DNA of 64,000 nucleotides from Nocardia acidivorans NBRC 108247 (GTDB lineage Bacteria; Actinomycetota; Actinomycetes; Mycobacteriales; Mycobacteriaceae), in NCBI RefSeq assembly GCF_001625085.1, contig NZ_BDAW01000038.1, forward strand, positions 1-64,000. The letters run 5' to 3'. Below the pieces are notes generated by a model. It made no database searches. It saw nothing but the letters and a program-made list of their open reading frames with translations, and was not told where the DNA came from. A program made the translations under genes and the position numbers. Below, piece by piece: positions 18,778-27,662 of this stretch; the stretch's first letter is position 1; each line of letters starts with the position of its first letter.

Positions 18778-21700
18778 CTACCTGGCCCTTATGGGGGCGT
18801 CCTTACCGACGCCCGAACGGGTTTCGACGGTCACGTCCGGGGCGGCCTGGACGGCATTCGGGACATAGGGGGTGAACTGCTCGAGGGAGCCCCAGTCCCG
18901 GCCCCAGTCGTGGTCGAGGTACGAGGGGCGGGTCTGGGATTTGAGCAGTAGGCCCGTCCAGCCGAGGGGGCCGCCGCCGATATCGTCCTGCCAGGCGTTG
19001 GAGGCGTCCGAGCCGGTGCGGTCGGGCAGGATGCGCCATTGCGGGACCTCGGCGATGCCGTCGTGGTGGTCGAAGGGGCGCTGGCAGGGGAAGGCGAGGC
19101 CGACGTGCCAGTCCTCCAGGACCGGGGCGGTATGGCCGACAAGGGTATTCAGGGTTTGCAGGGTGGGCAGCCGGGGCGGGGTGACGGCCAGCCACTGCTT
19201 GGGGGTGATGTCCCGGTCGTCGGCGACCAGGCGAATGCTGTTGGCTCCCACCGGGATATCGGAGATGGGGACGCGCAGGTCGCGCCAGGAGGGCGCGGGT
19301 CCGATGTCCAAGGGGCGGATCCTGCCGGTATTGCTCACGGTGCCGTCGGCGGCGCGGGTGCCGTATTCGACGAACAGGTCGCCGCCGTAGGTCTCCACAC
19401 CGTCCTTGTTGACCGATCGGATGCGGCCCGCCGCGGTGACGATCAGGACCCTGTAGGCCGGATCGGCACGCACGCTGTCGGACAGGTCGACCCGATACCA
19501 CTCGGTGGTGAGCTTGGCCGGGGCCTGATCACCGTCGGTGTAGCTGCCCATGACGGGTGTGCGCGCCGGATCGAGTCCGAAGGGCAGGGCGACCGTGGAA
19601 CCGTTGAGACCGGCCTGTGCGCTCTTACCGCCGCCGGTCCCGGCGCCGGTGGTGTTGGTGGTCTTGTTGGCGGAGTCCTTGCTGACCGAGTTGGCTCCGC
19701 CGCTGACGGTCTCCTCGGCATCGGCGGTGAGGTCGGTGGCGACGCCGTTCGGGCTGAATCCGGTGTTCTGCGAAGCCAATCCGTCGGCGGGCGCGCCCGT
19801 CCAGGGTTGCAGCAGCGAGTCGGCGGTATTCGTCTCCACCAGTACGTCATTGGCGAGGGCGCACGAATCACCCTTCAGCGCATCGATATTCGATTTGGCG
19901 ATGCTGTACGCCGGGTACTGGGTGACGGCGGCCTTGGCCAGCGACAGCACCTCGAACAGCACCAGCAGCGCGGCCGCGATGGTGAGCGGCATACTCGCGA
20001 ATTTGTCGAAGGCGCGCACCGGTTTCGGCTGCCGGTACGGCTCGCGGTAGTGCTGGAAGGCGGCGATGAGCAGGCACAGGATCGCCAATCCGAGGAAGAG
20101 CGTGGAGAATCCCTTGCCCGCGATCAGCGGGGCCTTGTCGAACCACGGCACACCGTAACTGGAGACGTACCACCAGCCGTTGGGTCCGGTGAAGGTGATG
20201 GCCAGCAGGAACAGCACAGCCGCCGCGAACAGCGTCCGATTGCGCGGGGATCGAATTCCGTTGACGCCCACCGCGACCGCCGCCAGTGCCGCCACCGATC
20301 CGGCGAGCCCGGCGTACACCCCGAAGTGATGCGTCCACTTGGTGGGCGTGAACATCATCAGGAACAGCGCCATGAAGATGATGCCCAGAATCCGCGCGGA
20401 CGGCCCGCGCGAGGTGCCGGGAATCCGCCCGTTCTTGCGCAGCATCACCATGACGCAGACGCCCAGGCAGAGCAGCATGGCGAGAATACCGAACCGGCGG
20501 GCCAGCGATCCGTCGGGCGAGAGCATGAGCAGGGAATCCCAGCGGGTGCGCTCGTCGAACCAGGCCACATTCGGCCCGATGAGCTTACGCACCCGGGTCG
20601 CCTCCATCACCGAGGCGAGTGTCTGATCGGCGAAAACGACCACCAGCACCAGGGTTCCGGCGGCCACGCCCGGTGCGAGCAGCGCGGCGTAGCGCAGCAG
20701 CGCCGAGCCGGTTCCCTTGGCCCGCTTGATGATCACCTGCAGTACCGGTCGCGATCCGGCGATGAGCGCGGCGAGGCAGATGAGCCCGGTCGGCCCGGCG
20801 GCCAGCGAGAACCCCGCGATCAGCACGCCCAGCGCCGCGGGCAGCAGGCGTCCGGTCGCGATGGCGCGTTCGATGGAGCACCAGGTCAGCAGCGCACCGG
20901 CGGCGATGATCGGCTCCGGTCGCAGACCGTTGTCGTACGGCATCCACGCGGCCAGGAACACCAGGCCCGCCGTCCAGACCGCGACATTGTCCCGGCGCAC
21001 CCGGGAACCCAAGCGCGGCAGCACCTCCCGGCTGATCACCAGCCAGCAGACCAGCCCCGCGAGCAGTGACGGCAGTCGCATCCAGGGGCTGGAGTCGCTG
21101 ATCCGGGTCATCCAGACCAGCACCTCGTACGGCCAGCCGAAGGGCGCTTCGGCGACGCCGAACCATCGGTAGTAGTTGGCCATGTACCCCGAAACCTTCG
21201 AGGCCCGAGCCATATTCAGGATGTAGCCGTCATCGGAGGTATTGGCCCCGATGAAATGCCACACCACCAATGTTCCGAGCACCACGCCGTCGGCGAGCCG
21301 GAAGCGCCACCAGTGCGCGGGCAGGAAGCGGCGTGGCCGCCGCCCGTCGCGGGTGTCGAGCAGATGCAGGGCGTACAGCGACAGCAGCGTGAAGAGCGTC
21401 GCGCCGATGATGGCGGCGCGCTTGAGCCAACTCGGGCTGGAGGTGAAGCGGGCGTCGATATCCGCGTGCGCCGCGCCGTCTCCCAGCTGCGCCCGGGTCA
21501 GATCGGTGAACATGCCGACCACCTGCGGCCGGGTGTCGCCGCCGACGCGGCCGAGGAACGGCGTGCCGTCCTTGCGCGTGACGCCGGTGAGCTCGACGCG
21601 CGTCTCGGCGGCATCGGAGTGCAGTACCACCGCTGCGCAGTTCTGAATCTCCTCGACCGGGGCGGACAGCAGCGGAATGTTCCGCAGCAGCACCGAGAGC

Positions 21701-22062
21701 GTGCGCGTGCCCTCGGTCGCCGCGCCGCCCTCGGGCGTGGCGGTCTTCGGCGCGCTCTCCTCGATCTTGACGACCAGGCCCTTGTCCACCGCCTTCCCGG
21801 AGGCGACGGGCACGGTCGAGTACAGGGTTCCGCTCGGCAGCTCCCACAATGCCCGGCACGGCAGGTTCACGTCCAGGCTCAGCGGGACATAGGACACCAG
21901 CGGTGCGTCGATATTCACCGAGTCGCCCTGCGGCCAGTGCACGGTGGGCCGGTCCTGCCGTACGGGCAGGATCGGTGTCAGCACCGCCAGCAGGATTCCG
22001 AGAATTCCGGATACCACGGCGAGCAGTCGGACTCGGGGAAACGCTCGGGTGTCTTCGCGCAC
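18778..22062 (-). CDS. Arabinosyltransferase of the EmbA/EmbC/EmbB family
   Basis: A protein of 1094 residues, exactly the usual Emb length, with a GTG start. Its layout matches the downstream paralogue: an extracytoplasmic loop after the first helix (TVHWPQG to FTSSP), catalytic loop GANTSDDGYILNMARAS, SGYMANYYRWFG, ISREVLPRLG, and the MFTPTKWTHHFG segment. The C-terminal domain has ALPFGLDPARTPVMGS and WLAVTPPRLP. It extends arabinan in arabinogalactan or lipoarabinomannan. From this reading alone I cannot assign EmbA, EmbB or EmbC. It is the first gene of the emb pair and is divergent from the Ser/Thr kinase genes, with 135 bases between the starts. The Met equivalent to EmbB 306 is intact. 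Confidence 0.93.
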   Translation of the reverse strand: MREDTRAFPRVRLLAVVSGILGILLAVLTPILPVRQDRPTVHWPQGDSVNIDAPLVSYVPLSLDVNLPCRALWELPSGTLYSTVPVASGKAVDKGLVVKIEESAPKTATPEGGAATEGTRTLSVLLRNIPLLSAPVEEIQNCAAVVLHSDAAETRVELTGVTRKDGTPFLGRVGGDTRPQVVGMFTDLTRAQLGDGAAHADIDARFTSSPSWLKRAAIIGATLFTLLSLYALHLLDTRDGRRPRRFLPAHWWRFRLADGVVLGTLVVWHFIGANTSDDGYILNMARASKVSGYMANYYRWFGVAEAPFGWPYEVLVWMTRISDSSPWMRLPSLLAGLVCWLVISREVLPRLGSRVRRDNVAVWTAGLVFLAAWMPYDNGLRPEPIIAAGALLTWCSIERAIATGRLLPAALGVLIAGFSLAAGPTGLICLAALIAGSRPVLQVIIKRAKGTGSALLRYAALLAPGVAAGTLVLVVVFADQTLASVMEATRVRKLIGPNVAWFDERTRWDSLLMLSPDGSLARRFGILAMLLCLGVCVMVMLRKNGRIPGTSRGPSARILGIIFMALFLMMFTPTKWTHHFGVYAGLAGSVAALAAVAVGVNGIRSPRNRTLFAAAVLFLLAITFTGPNGWWYVSSYGVPWFDKAPLIAGKGFSTLFLGLAILCLLIAAFQHYREPYRQPKPVRAFDKFASMPLTIAAALLVLFEVLSLAKAAVTQYPAYSIAKSNIDALKGDSCALANDVLVETNTADSLLQPWTGAPADGLASQNTGFSPNGVATDLTADAEETVSGGANSVSKDSANKTTNTTGAGTGGGKSAQAGLNGSTVALPFGLDPARTPVMGSYTDGDQAPAKLTTEWYRVDLSDSVRADPAYRVLIVTAAGRIRSVNKDGVETYGGDLFVEYGTRAADGTVSNTGRIRPLDIGPAPSWRDLRVPISDIPVGANSIRLVADDRDITPKQWLAVTPPRLPTLQTLNTLVGHTAPVLEDWHVGLAFPCQRPFDHHDGIAEVPQWRILPDRTGSDASNAWQDDIGGGPLGWTGLLLKSQTRPSYLDHDWGRDWGSLEQFTPYVPNAVQAAPDVTVETRSGVGKDAPIRAR

Positions 22063-22197
22063 GATCCCCGATGCTAGCCACCCCGGCGGGTTTCACCCGT
22101 GACCGCACCCGCGCCGAACTGAAATACTCTGTCGCCCTTTACGATGGTTGTTATCCGAACTGGGCGAGGGGCCGGGCCGGAAGAATATCGAGGGAGC

Positions 22198-24060
22198 ATG
22201 ACCGAGCTGCGACCGGGCGAAGTGATCGCCGGGTATGTCGTCGCGCGGCGAATCGGTGCTGGTGGATCGGGCGTCGTCTACGCGGCGCGACATCCACGGC
22301 TGCCCAGGTTGACGGCGTTGAAGGTATTGAAACGCGATGACGTCACCCGGGCCGACGAGGTGTGGAAGCGGTTCGAGCGCGAGGCCGATATCGCCGCCCA
22401 CTTCGATCATCCGAATATCGTGCAGGTGTACGACCGGGGCATCGAGCAGGAGCGCTTCTGGATCTCCATGCAGTACATCGAGGGCACCGATGCCGCTGAG
22501 CTGCGCGGGATTTCACCGGATCGGGCGTTGCGGATCGCGGAGGAGATCGGCGGCGCGCTGGACTACGCGCACGGCAAGGGCGTCCTGCATCGCGATGTGA
22601 AACCGTCGAACATTCTGATCGCGGACTCCGACAGCGGGCGGCCGGAGCGGGCGCTGCTCACCGATTTCGGGATCGCCCGGCTGCGGGACGAGACCACCGA
22701 TCTCACCCATCCCGGGCGGATCTCGGCGACCTTCGCTTTCGCCTCACCCGAACAGGTTTCGGGCCAACCGGCCGCTCCGGCATCAGATCAGTACTCACTG
22801 GCCTGCACGCTGTTCGTCCTGCTCACCGACCAACGGCCGTTCACCGCCGACAATCTGCTCGGCTGGGTGCACGCGCACACCAGGGGAAAACCGCTACGCG
22901 TCAGCGCCGTTCGACCCGATCTGCCCGCCGCCCTGGACACGGTCTTCGCCCGCGCGCTGGCCAAGGATCCGGACGACCGCTACCCCAGCTGCCTGGAATT
23001 CGCCGAGGCCGCCACGGCGGCGTACTACTCGGATCCGGAACTGGCGGTGACGGCGCCCGCGCGTGGCGCGGCGATGGTGCGAGCACGAAAGCCACTGGCA
23101 AGGCGGCTGTTCCGCAAACCGGTGGTGCTTCCGGTGCTCGCCGCCGTCGTACTCGCGACGGGTGCGGCAGTCCTGTTGTCGAGCACCGGTTCTGAACCTA
23201 AGGTCACCGGAAACGGTTCTGTACCAGATGAATTCGTCGGCACCTGGCTCGCCACCGAGGGCCAGACCAACTATCGACTCATCGTGCAGCAGGGCCGGAC
23301 CGGCGATTCCATCCTGCAGAACCGCGTTGACGGTGTGCTGCCCAATGGCGCGCCCTTCCACTGCGAGTTCGCCGCTCCGCTCGGCCAGGTGCCGTCCGGC
23401 GGCGATCGGCTGCTCATCGGCACCTCCGAGATCGTGACCGGTGAACCCGCCAATGCCTGCCGCGCCAACGGACCCACCACGCTCACCCTGCTCTCCGATG
23501 GCCGGGTGAGCCGCAAAACCGATGTGAGCGGGCTCATCACGTACACCAGCGCCGATCAGGTGGCGCGCTCCTGGGGCAGCGAATACGCCGCCATCGCACA
23601 GGCTTTCCCGAGTCTGGTCGGGCAGTTGGCGACCAATGGCAGCGCGGTGGGCTGGCAGGGCGCGAACTGTCTCGAACGCGATCCCGGCCCGGAGGACGCC
23701 GCCCCCACCCGGGGTGCGCACCGGGTGATGTGCAATGCCCAGGACTCCACCGGGCAGGTGCGCTTCGAATTCTTCGACTTCGGCACCCGCCCGGCGCAAT
23801 CGGTGGGCACGCTGTTCTTCGGCGGGAATTCGCGCGCCGTCCGGGCCAGCCATCAGGATGTGGCCGGGGAGCTGACCGTCACCACCGATAAATCCGTGGA
23901 TCCGGCCGCCACCACCGATACCGAGGCGCGACACGTGCTCGCCGCGGTCACCTTTCCGGACGGCGATCCGCGATCGCGTTTCGTTTTAGTGCTCCGCTGG
24001 CCGGGCCACACCGTCGATAATGAACTCAGCGACTGGCTTTCCCGAGCGCCGCTGAAGTAG
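22198..24060 (+). CDS. Transmembrane Ser/Thr protein kinase with extracytoplasmic sensor
   Basis: A protein of 620 residues. The kinase domain (about 12-280) has glycine loop IGAGGSGVVY, ATP-binding Lys42, catalytic HRDVKPSN with Asp133, and DFG with Asp156. One transmembrane helix lies near residues 307-329. About 290 residues outside the membrane contain a domain shared with the next kinase (FVGTWLATEG, then FHCEF and PANAC, a likely disulfide pair) and a second region unique to this protein. It is PknB-like in build but has no PASTA repeats. The start is ATG 22198 after GAGGGAG. It lies between the emb genes and the glycosyltransferase/aftA block, so it may sense envelope state and phosphorylate wall-synthesis proteins. 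That role is inferred from position. Confidence 0.9.
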   Translation: MTELRPGEVIAGYVVARRIGAGGSGVVYAARHPRLPRLTALKVLKRDDVTRADEVWKRFEREADIAAHFDHPNIVQVYDRGIEQERFWISMQYIEGTDAAELRGISPDRALRIAEEIGGALDYAHGKGVLHRDVKPSNILIADSDSGRPERALLTDFGIARLRDETTDLTHPGRISATFAFASPEQVSGQPAAPASDQYSLACTLFVLLTDQRPFTADNLLGWVHAHTRGKPLRVSAVRPDLPAALDTVFARALAKDPDDRYPSCLEFAEAATAAYYSDPELAVTAPARGAAMVRARKPLARRLFRKPVVLPVLAAVVLATGAAVLLSSTGSEPKVTGNGSVPDEFVGTWLATEGQTNYRLIVQQGRTGDSILQNRVDGVLPNGAPFHCEFAAPLGQVPSGGDRLLIGTSEIVTGEPANACRANGPTTLTLLSDGRVSRKTDVSGLITYTSADQVARSWGSEYAAIAQAFPSLVGQLATNGSAVGWQGANCLERDPGPEDAAPTRGAHRVMCNAQDSTGQVRFEFFDFGTRPAQSVGTLFFGGNSRAVRASHQDVAGELTVTTDKSVDPAATTDTEARHVLAAVTFPDGDPRSRFVLVLRWPGHTVDNELSDWLSRAPLK

Positions 24061-24067
24061 GTGCGTC

Positions 24068-25594
24068 ATGGCTGAACTGCGACCCGGCGAGGTGATCGCC
24101 GGATACGTCATTCAGCGCAGTGTGGGGGCGGGCGGCTCCGGCACCGTTTATGCGGCCCGCCATCCCCGCCTGCCCCGGCTCGCCGCCATCAAGGTGATGG
24201 GCAATGGCGGGGTGAACGCCGACGCCGAGGCGTGGCGCCGCTTCGAACGCGAGGCCGATATCACCGCCCGCTTCGACCATCCCAATATCGTGGCCGTCTA
24301 CGACACCGGGGAGGACGCCGGGCGACTGTGGATCTCCATGCAGTACATCGACGGCAATGACGCCGACGCCCTGCGCGCCACCCGACCCGAACGCGCCCTG
24401 CGCATCGGCAGCGGGGTGGCCTCGGCCCTGGACTACGCGCACGGCAAGGGCGTGCTGCATCGCGATGTGAAACCGTCGAATATCCTGCTCTCCCCGGCCG
24501 AGGACGGGCGGGCGGAGCGAGCGCTGTTGACGGACTTCGGGATTGCCCGGCTGCGCGATGAATCCACCCATCTCACCCGGACCGGGGATGTGGCGGCCAC
24601 CTTCGCCTACGCCTCACCCGAGCAGGTCTCCGGTGCGCCGCTGGATCCGCGCACCGATCAATACTCGCTGGCCTGCACACTTTTCGTACTGCTCACCGGG
24701 CATCGGCCGTATATGGCCAGGGATCTGGCGGGCTGGGTGCTCGCACACACCCGGATTCCGCCGCTGCGCATCACCCAGGTCCGGCCCGATCTGCCGCGGG
24801 CGCTGGACTTCGTCTTCGATCGGGCGCTGGCCAAGAATCCGGAGTATCGCTTCGCCGGGTGCGCCGATTTCGTGGATGCCGCGTGGACCGCCCTGTCCGG
24901 ACCGCCGACCGGCGATCCACTGCCGTATATCAGTGCGCCCCGGCCGATTCCGGCGGTCGACCCCTCGCGCATGAAGACCACCGTGCGTGCCTCGGGACTC
25001 GCGCCCGCCCGTGAGCCCGATCCGGCCCCGCCACCGGCTCCGGCACGCGGTAACTCACGCCTGCTGGCCGGAGTCCTCGGCGGTGCGGTCGCGATCCTGC
25101 TCGCCGGGGGCGGATTCCTGCTGGCGTATCAACTGGAGAGCAGCGGAAGCACTTCCGGCGCACCGGTTTCGGCGATCGTTCAGCCCGCCGCCACCGGACC
25201 GTCCGGGATCTCCAGCGCACCGATACAGCAGGCCACACCACCGGCCACCACGGCGGCGGCCGTGCCGGCCGGGTGGATCCCGGCGGGATTCCTCGGTGAA
25301 TGGACCGGCAGCAGCGATCAGAACAATGACGACTATCGGCTCTCCATCGGTCAGGGTGAGGTCAATCAGGTCGTGGAAACCTCGACGGTCTACCGCAATG
25401 GAACCCTGGTGTGCGCCTTCGACTATCGACTGATCGCGGTGTCCGCCGGCGAGGTCACCGTCGGCAATGGCGTCACCACCAGCGGCGGTGCCAACTGCCA
25501 CCCGCAGGCCACCCAGGTCCTGCGCCTGACCGGCGGCCAACTGATCCGCGACCTCGATATCAGCGGTCACGTCACCTACAACCGCGTCAGCTGA
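24068..25594 (+). CDS. Second transmembrane Ser/Thr protein kinase of a tandem pair
   Basis: A protein of 508 residues, seven bases after the previous kinase and clearly its duplicate (almost the same opening MAELRPGEVIAGYV, and VLHRDVKPSNI, LLTDFGIARLRDES, FAYASPEQVSG). An Ala/Pro-rich juxtamembrane stretch leads to a helix at about 327-350. The outer domain is short, about 110 residues from the FLGEWTGSSD motif, and matches the first outer domain of the neighbour including two Cys (LVCAFDY and GANCHPQ). The second outer region of the neighbour is missing. The 3' end overlaps the opposing membrane-protein gene by eight bases in the palindrome GTCAGCTGAC, which holds both stop codons. It is active by motif. 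Confidence 0.9.
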   Translation: MAELRPGEVIAGYVIQRSVGAGGSGTVYAARHPRLPRLAAIKVMGNGGVNADAEAWRRFEREADITARFDHPNIVAVYDTGEDAGRLWISMQYIDGNDADALRATRPERALRIGSGVASALDYAHGKGVLHRDVKPSNILLSPAEDGRAERALLTDFGIARLRDESTHLTRTGDVAATFAYASPEQVSGAPLDPRTDQYSLACTLFVLLTGHRPYMARDLAGWVLAHTRIPPLRITQVRPDLPRALDFVFDRALAKNPEYRFAGCADFVDAAWTALSGPPTGDPLPYISAPRPIPAVDPSRMKTTVRASGLAPAREPDPAPPPAPARGNSRLLAGVLGGAVAILLAGGGFLLAYQLESSGSTSGAPVSAIVQPAATGPSGISSAPIQQATPPATTAAAVPAGWIPAGFLGEWTGSSDQNNDDYRLSIGQGEVNQVVETSTVYRNGTLVCAFDYRLIAVSAGEVTVGNGVTTSGGANCHPQATQVLRLTGGQLIRDLDISGHVTYNRVS

Positions 25595-27455
25595 CCAGTC
25601 CGCGCACCTCCCAGAGCCACACGCCGTCGACGCGTCGCGCCGGGAAGCCGAGCAGCTGATCCACCGTCATCCGCAGCGCGTCGGCATTGTCGGTGGGCGG
25701 CAACACCATCACATCGGCCTGCCAGTACCGCAGATCCGCGAGTGCCTGTGCCCGCGCGGCGTCGTCGATGACCGGGACCTTGTTGTCGTGCTGCGCCTTG
25801 ATCAGCAGGCTCGCGGTGGGGCGATCGTCCGGACCGTAGCGGCCCTTCTTCTCGGTGCCGGTGGGTCCGACGAAATAGCCTCCGGCGAGCGGGAATTCGA
25901 AGTCGGCGGCGGTCTGCCACTGGAGGGCGCGGGCGTCCGGAGCGGTGGGCGGGGGTGTGATCACCACCGAACCGTGCGAAACGTATTGCCGCACCGTGCC
26001 ATCCGCGAAGAAGGCCGGGGTGGCCGGGCGCTGCACCACCGGCAGGACGGTGGGGGTGAGCGGCAGCAGGGCCAGGGTCATGGCGGCGAACCAGGCCAGT
26101 GGCCGCCAGTCGGTGGCCGAGACGCGCCAATACTCCAGGGCGCGTTGGGTTCCCATGGCGAGCATGATGGCGATGGCGGGAATGGCGGCCATGGTGAACC
26201 GCGATTCCAGCACCGAATTGAGCAGCGGAACTTCCTCGAACCAGTGCCAGGGCATGGTGATTCCGGTGTCGCGCTTACCGATCAGCAGGGTGGAGCCCAG
26301 CGACAGCACCGAACCCGCCACGATCACGGTGACGGCGGCCCGCACCACGCGTTCGCGCCACATGAACACCGCGGTCATGAGCACCAGCAGCAGGAGCGGC
26401 CAGCCGAAGTAGGAGTTCTCCTCGGTGGGATTGATCGCCACGTTCTGCCCGTGCTGGAGCACCCCGCCGAGCGATTCGGACGGGAATTGGAACAGCGCCT
26501 TGAGGTCGTTCTGCATCGGCCCGTGGTCGATGGAGCGGTAGGACTGCGGTCCGAAGAACTGCCACCACAGCGGAATCTCGGTGAGGGCCAGGGTGATTCC
26601 CGCGGCCAGCAACACCGTCGGCAGGACGGTGCGCAGCGCGAGCAGTCCGGCGCGCGGGGTGTGCAGGTAATACACGAAGGCGAAGACGGCGAAGGCGAGC
26701 GCGAAGATCAGCAGCGGCTCCTCGCCCAGTGCGATCTGCAGGGCGACCAGCAGGCCCAGGACGAAGGCGTCGCGCAGCCGCCGCGCCCTGCGGACCTCCT
26801 CCGATGCGTGCATATGCCGGGCGACCCGGATGAGCTGGAGTGCGATGAGCGGAAGCAGGGCCAGCACGACGAAGTTCGGGTGCGCGTTGGCGTGCGAGAT
26901 CATGGCGGGCGCGAAACCGCAGAACAGGCCACCCACGGCGGCGGCGAGTTTCGAGTCGACCAATTCCCGGGAGAACAGCCAGTACCAGGCGAAGGCGGTG
27001 CCGAACAGGCCGAGGGTGAGCACCAGGACGAAGGTGACGGTCGGCCCGAACAGCAGGGTGACGGGGGTGAGCGGGACGCCGACGCCGAACATGGCGGTAT
27101 TGGCCATCATGTTCACGCCGTCCGGATAGTTCTGCAGGACGGTGCCGAGCGGATTCTCCAGATGCGCGATCTTGTTGGCGGTGACCGCGAAGAACCACTC
27201 CCACATGGTCTGGTCCTGACCGCTCTTGATCAGGTAGCCGCGATCGGTGTGCAGCCACTGGCCGGACAGCACCAGTACGGCGAGACCGAGGTATCCGGTG
27301 GCGACGATCAGGTCGGCGCGCGCAGCGCGCAGCCGGTGCGCGACACGCTGTCGGTGAGTGCGCTCCGGGGCAACAGTTTTCGGTACTGTTCGGTCTAGAA
27401 CCGCTACCGCGGCTCGGTCCGCGATAGTCCGGTCGGTATCCCACCCCTGTGCCAC
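25587..27455 (-). CDS. Polytopic membrane protein, probable GT-C type glycosyltransferase
   Basis: A protein of 622 residues from the GTG at 27455, which has AGAGGAG seven bases upstream; an ATG at 27530 would add 25 residues but skips that site. About 12 hydrophobic helices start with LIVATGYLGLAVLVLSG. Recognisable segments are YPDGVNMMANTAMFGVGVPL and FCGFAPAMISHANAHPNFV, shared with large actinobacterial membrane proteins of unknown activity, and a C-terminal soluble tail. The lumenal loop and helix layout fit the GT-C fold used by polyprenyl-phosphate sugar transferases. The place next to aftA and dprE favours wall polysaccharide work. No catalytic residue can be named with certainty. 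Confidence 0.75.
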   Translation of the reverse strand: MAQGWDTDRTIADRAAVAVLDRTVPKTVAPERTHRQRVAHRLRAARADLIVATGYLGLAVLVLSGQWLHTDRGYLIKSGQDQTMWEWFFAVTANKIAHLENPLGTVLQNYPDGVNMMANTAMFGVGVPLTPVTLLFGPTVTFVLVLTLGLFGTAFAWYWLFSRELVDSKLAAAVGGLFCGFAPAMISHANAHPNFVVLALLPLIALQLIRVARHMHASEEVRRARRLRDAFVLGLLVALQIALGEEPLLIFALAFAVFAFVYYLHTPRAGLLALRTVLPTVLLAAGITLALTEIPLWWQFFGPQSYRSIDHGPMQNDLKALFQFPSESLGGVLQHGQNVAINPTEENSYFGWPLLLLVLMTAVFMWRERVVRAAVTVIVAGSVLSLGSTLLIGKRDTGITMPWHWFEEVPLLNSVLESRFTMAAIPAIAIMLAMGTQRALEYWRVSATDWRPLAWFAAMTLALLPLTPTVLPVVQRPATPAFFADGTVRQYVSHGSVVITPPPTAPDARALQWQTAADFEFPLAGGYFVGPTGTEKKGRYGPDDRPTASLLIKAQHDNKVPVIDDAARAQALADLRYWQADVMVLPPTDNADALRMTVDQLLGFPARRVDGVWLWEVRGLVS

Positions 27456-27491
27456 GCGATAACTCCTCTTGCCTTCACAATCAGCGGCCCA

Positions 27492-27506
27492 CGCTACCGG
27501 GTAGCG
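27492..27506. promoter_or_regulatory. Palindrome upstream of the membrane glycosyltransferase gene
   Basis: CGCTACC-G-GGTAGCG is a perfect 7+1+7 palindrome about 37 bases before the chosen GTG start. It could be an operator or a 5' leader hairpin. No regulator is tied to it. Confidence 0.35.
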
Positions 27507-27533
27507 CTGAGATTGTGCTGGCAAGTGCATGAG

Positions 27534-27587
27534 TTATCCACAGAAAAGGGTGTTCATCCACAGGTTTCGGGGCACTTCTGTGCATAA
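27534..27587. promoter_or_regulatory. Group of three DnaA-box-like 9-mers
   Basis: Within 54 bases there is one exact TTATCCACA (27534-27542, +), one TCATCCACA (27554-27562, +) and, on the other strand, TTATGCACA (27579-27587). The last two differ from the consensus by one base. The surrounding stretch is less GC-rich than the rest of the window. This is the space between aftA and the membrane glycosyltransferase gene, not oriC (no dnaA or dnaN nearby). Confidence 0.55.
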
Positions 27588-27595
27588 GTGACGCT

Positions 27596-27657
27596 TGTCT
27601 CGAGTCCGAATCGAGACATAGCCGTGGGCCGCATCACAATGCACAGCCCACGGCTAT
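27596..27657 (-). terminator. Two hairpins downstream of aftA
   Basis: A perfect 12-bp inverted repeat (ATAGCCGTGGGC at 27618-27629 and its complement at 27646-27657) starts five bases past the aftA stop codon. A second perfect 8-bp repeat (TGTCTCGA/TCGAGACA, 27596-27618) adjoins it. They probably terminate the dprE1-dprE2-aftA transcript. Confidence 0.75.
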
Positions 27658-27662
27658 AACGC

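Noticed and set aside
27534..27587. Chromosomal origin of replication
   Set aside because: Only three boxes, no dnaA, dnaN, rpmH or parAB nearby and no AT-rich unwinding region. Kept only as a DnaA-box group.
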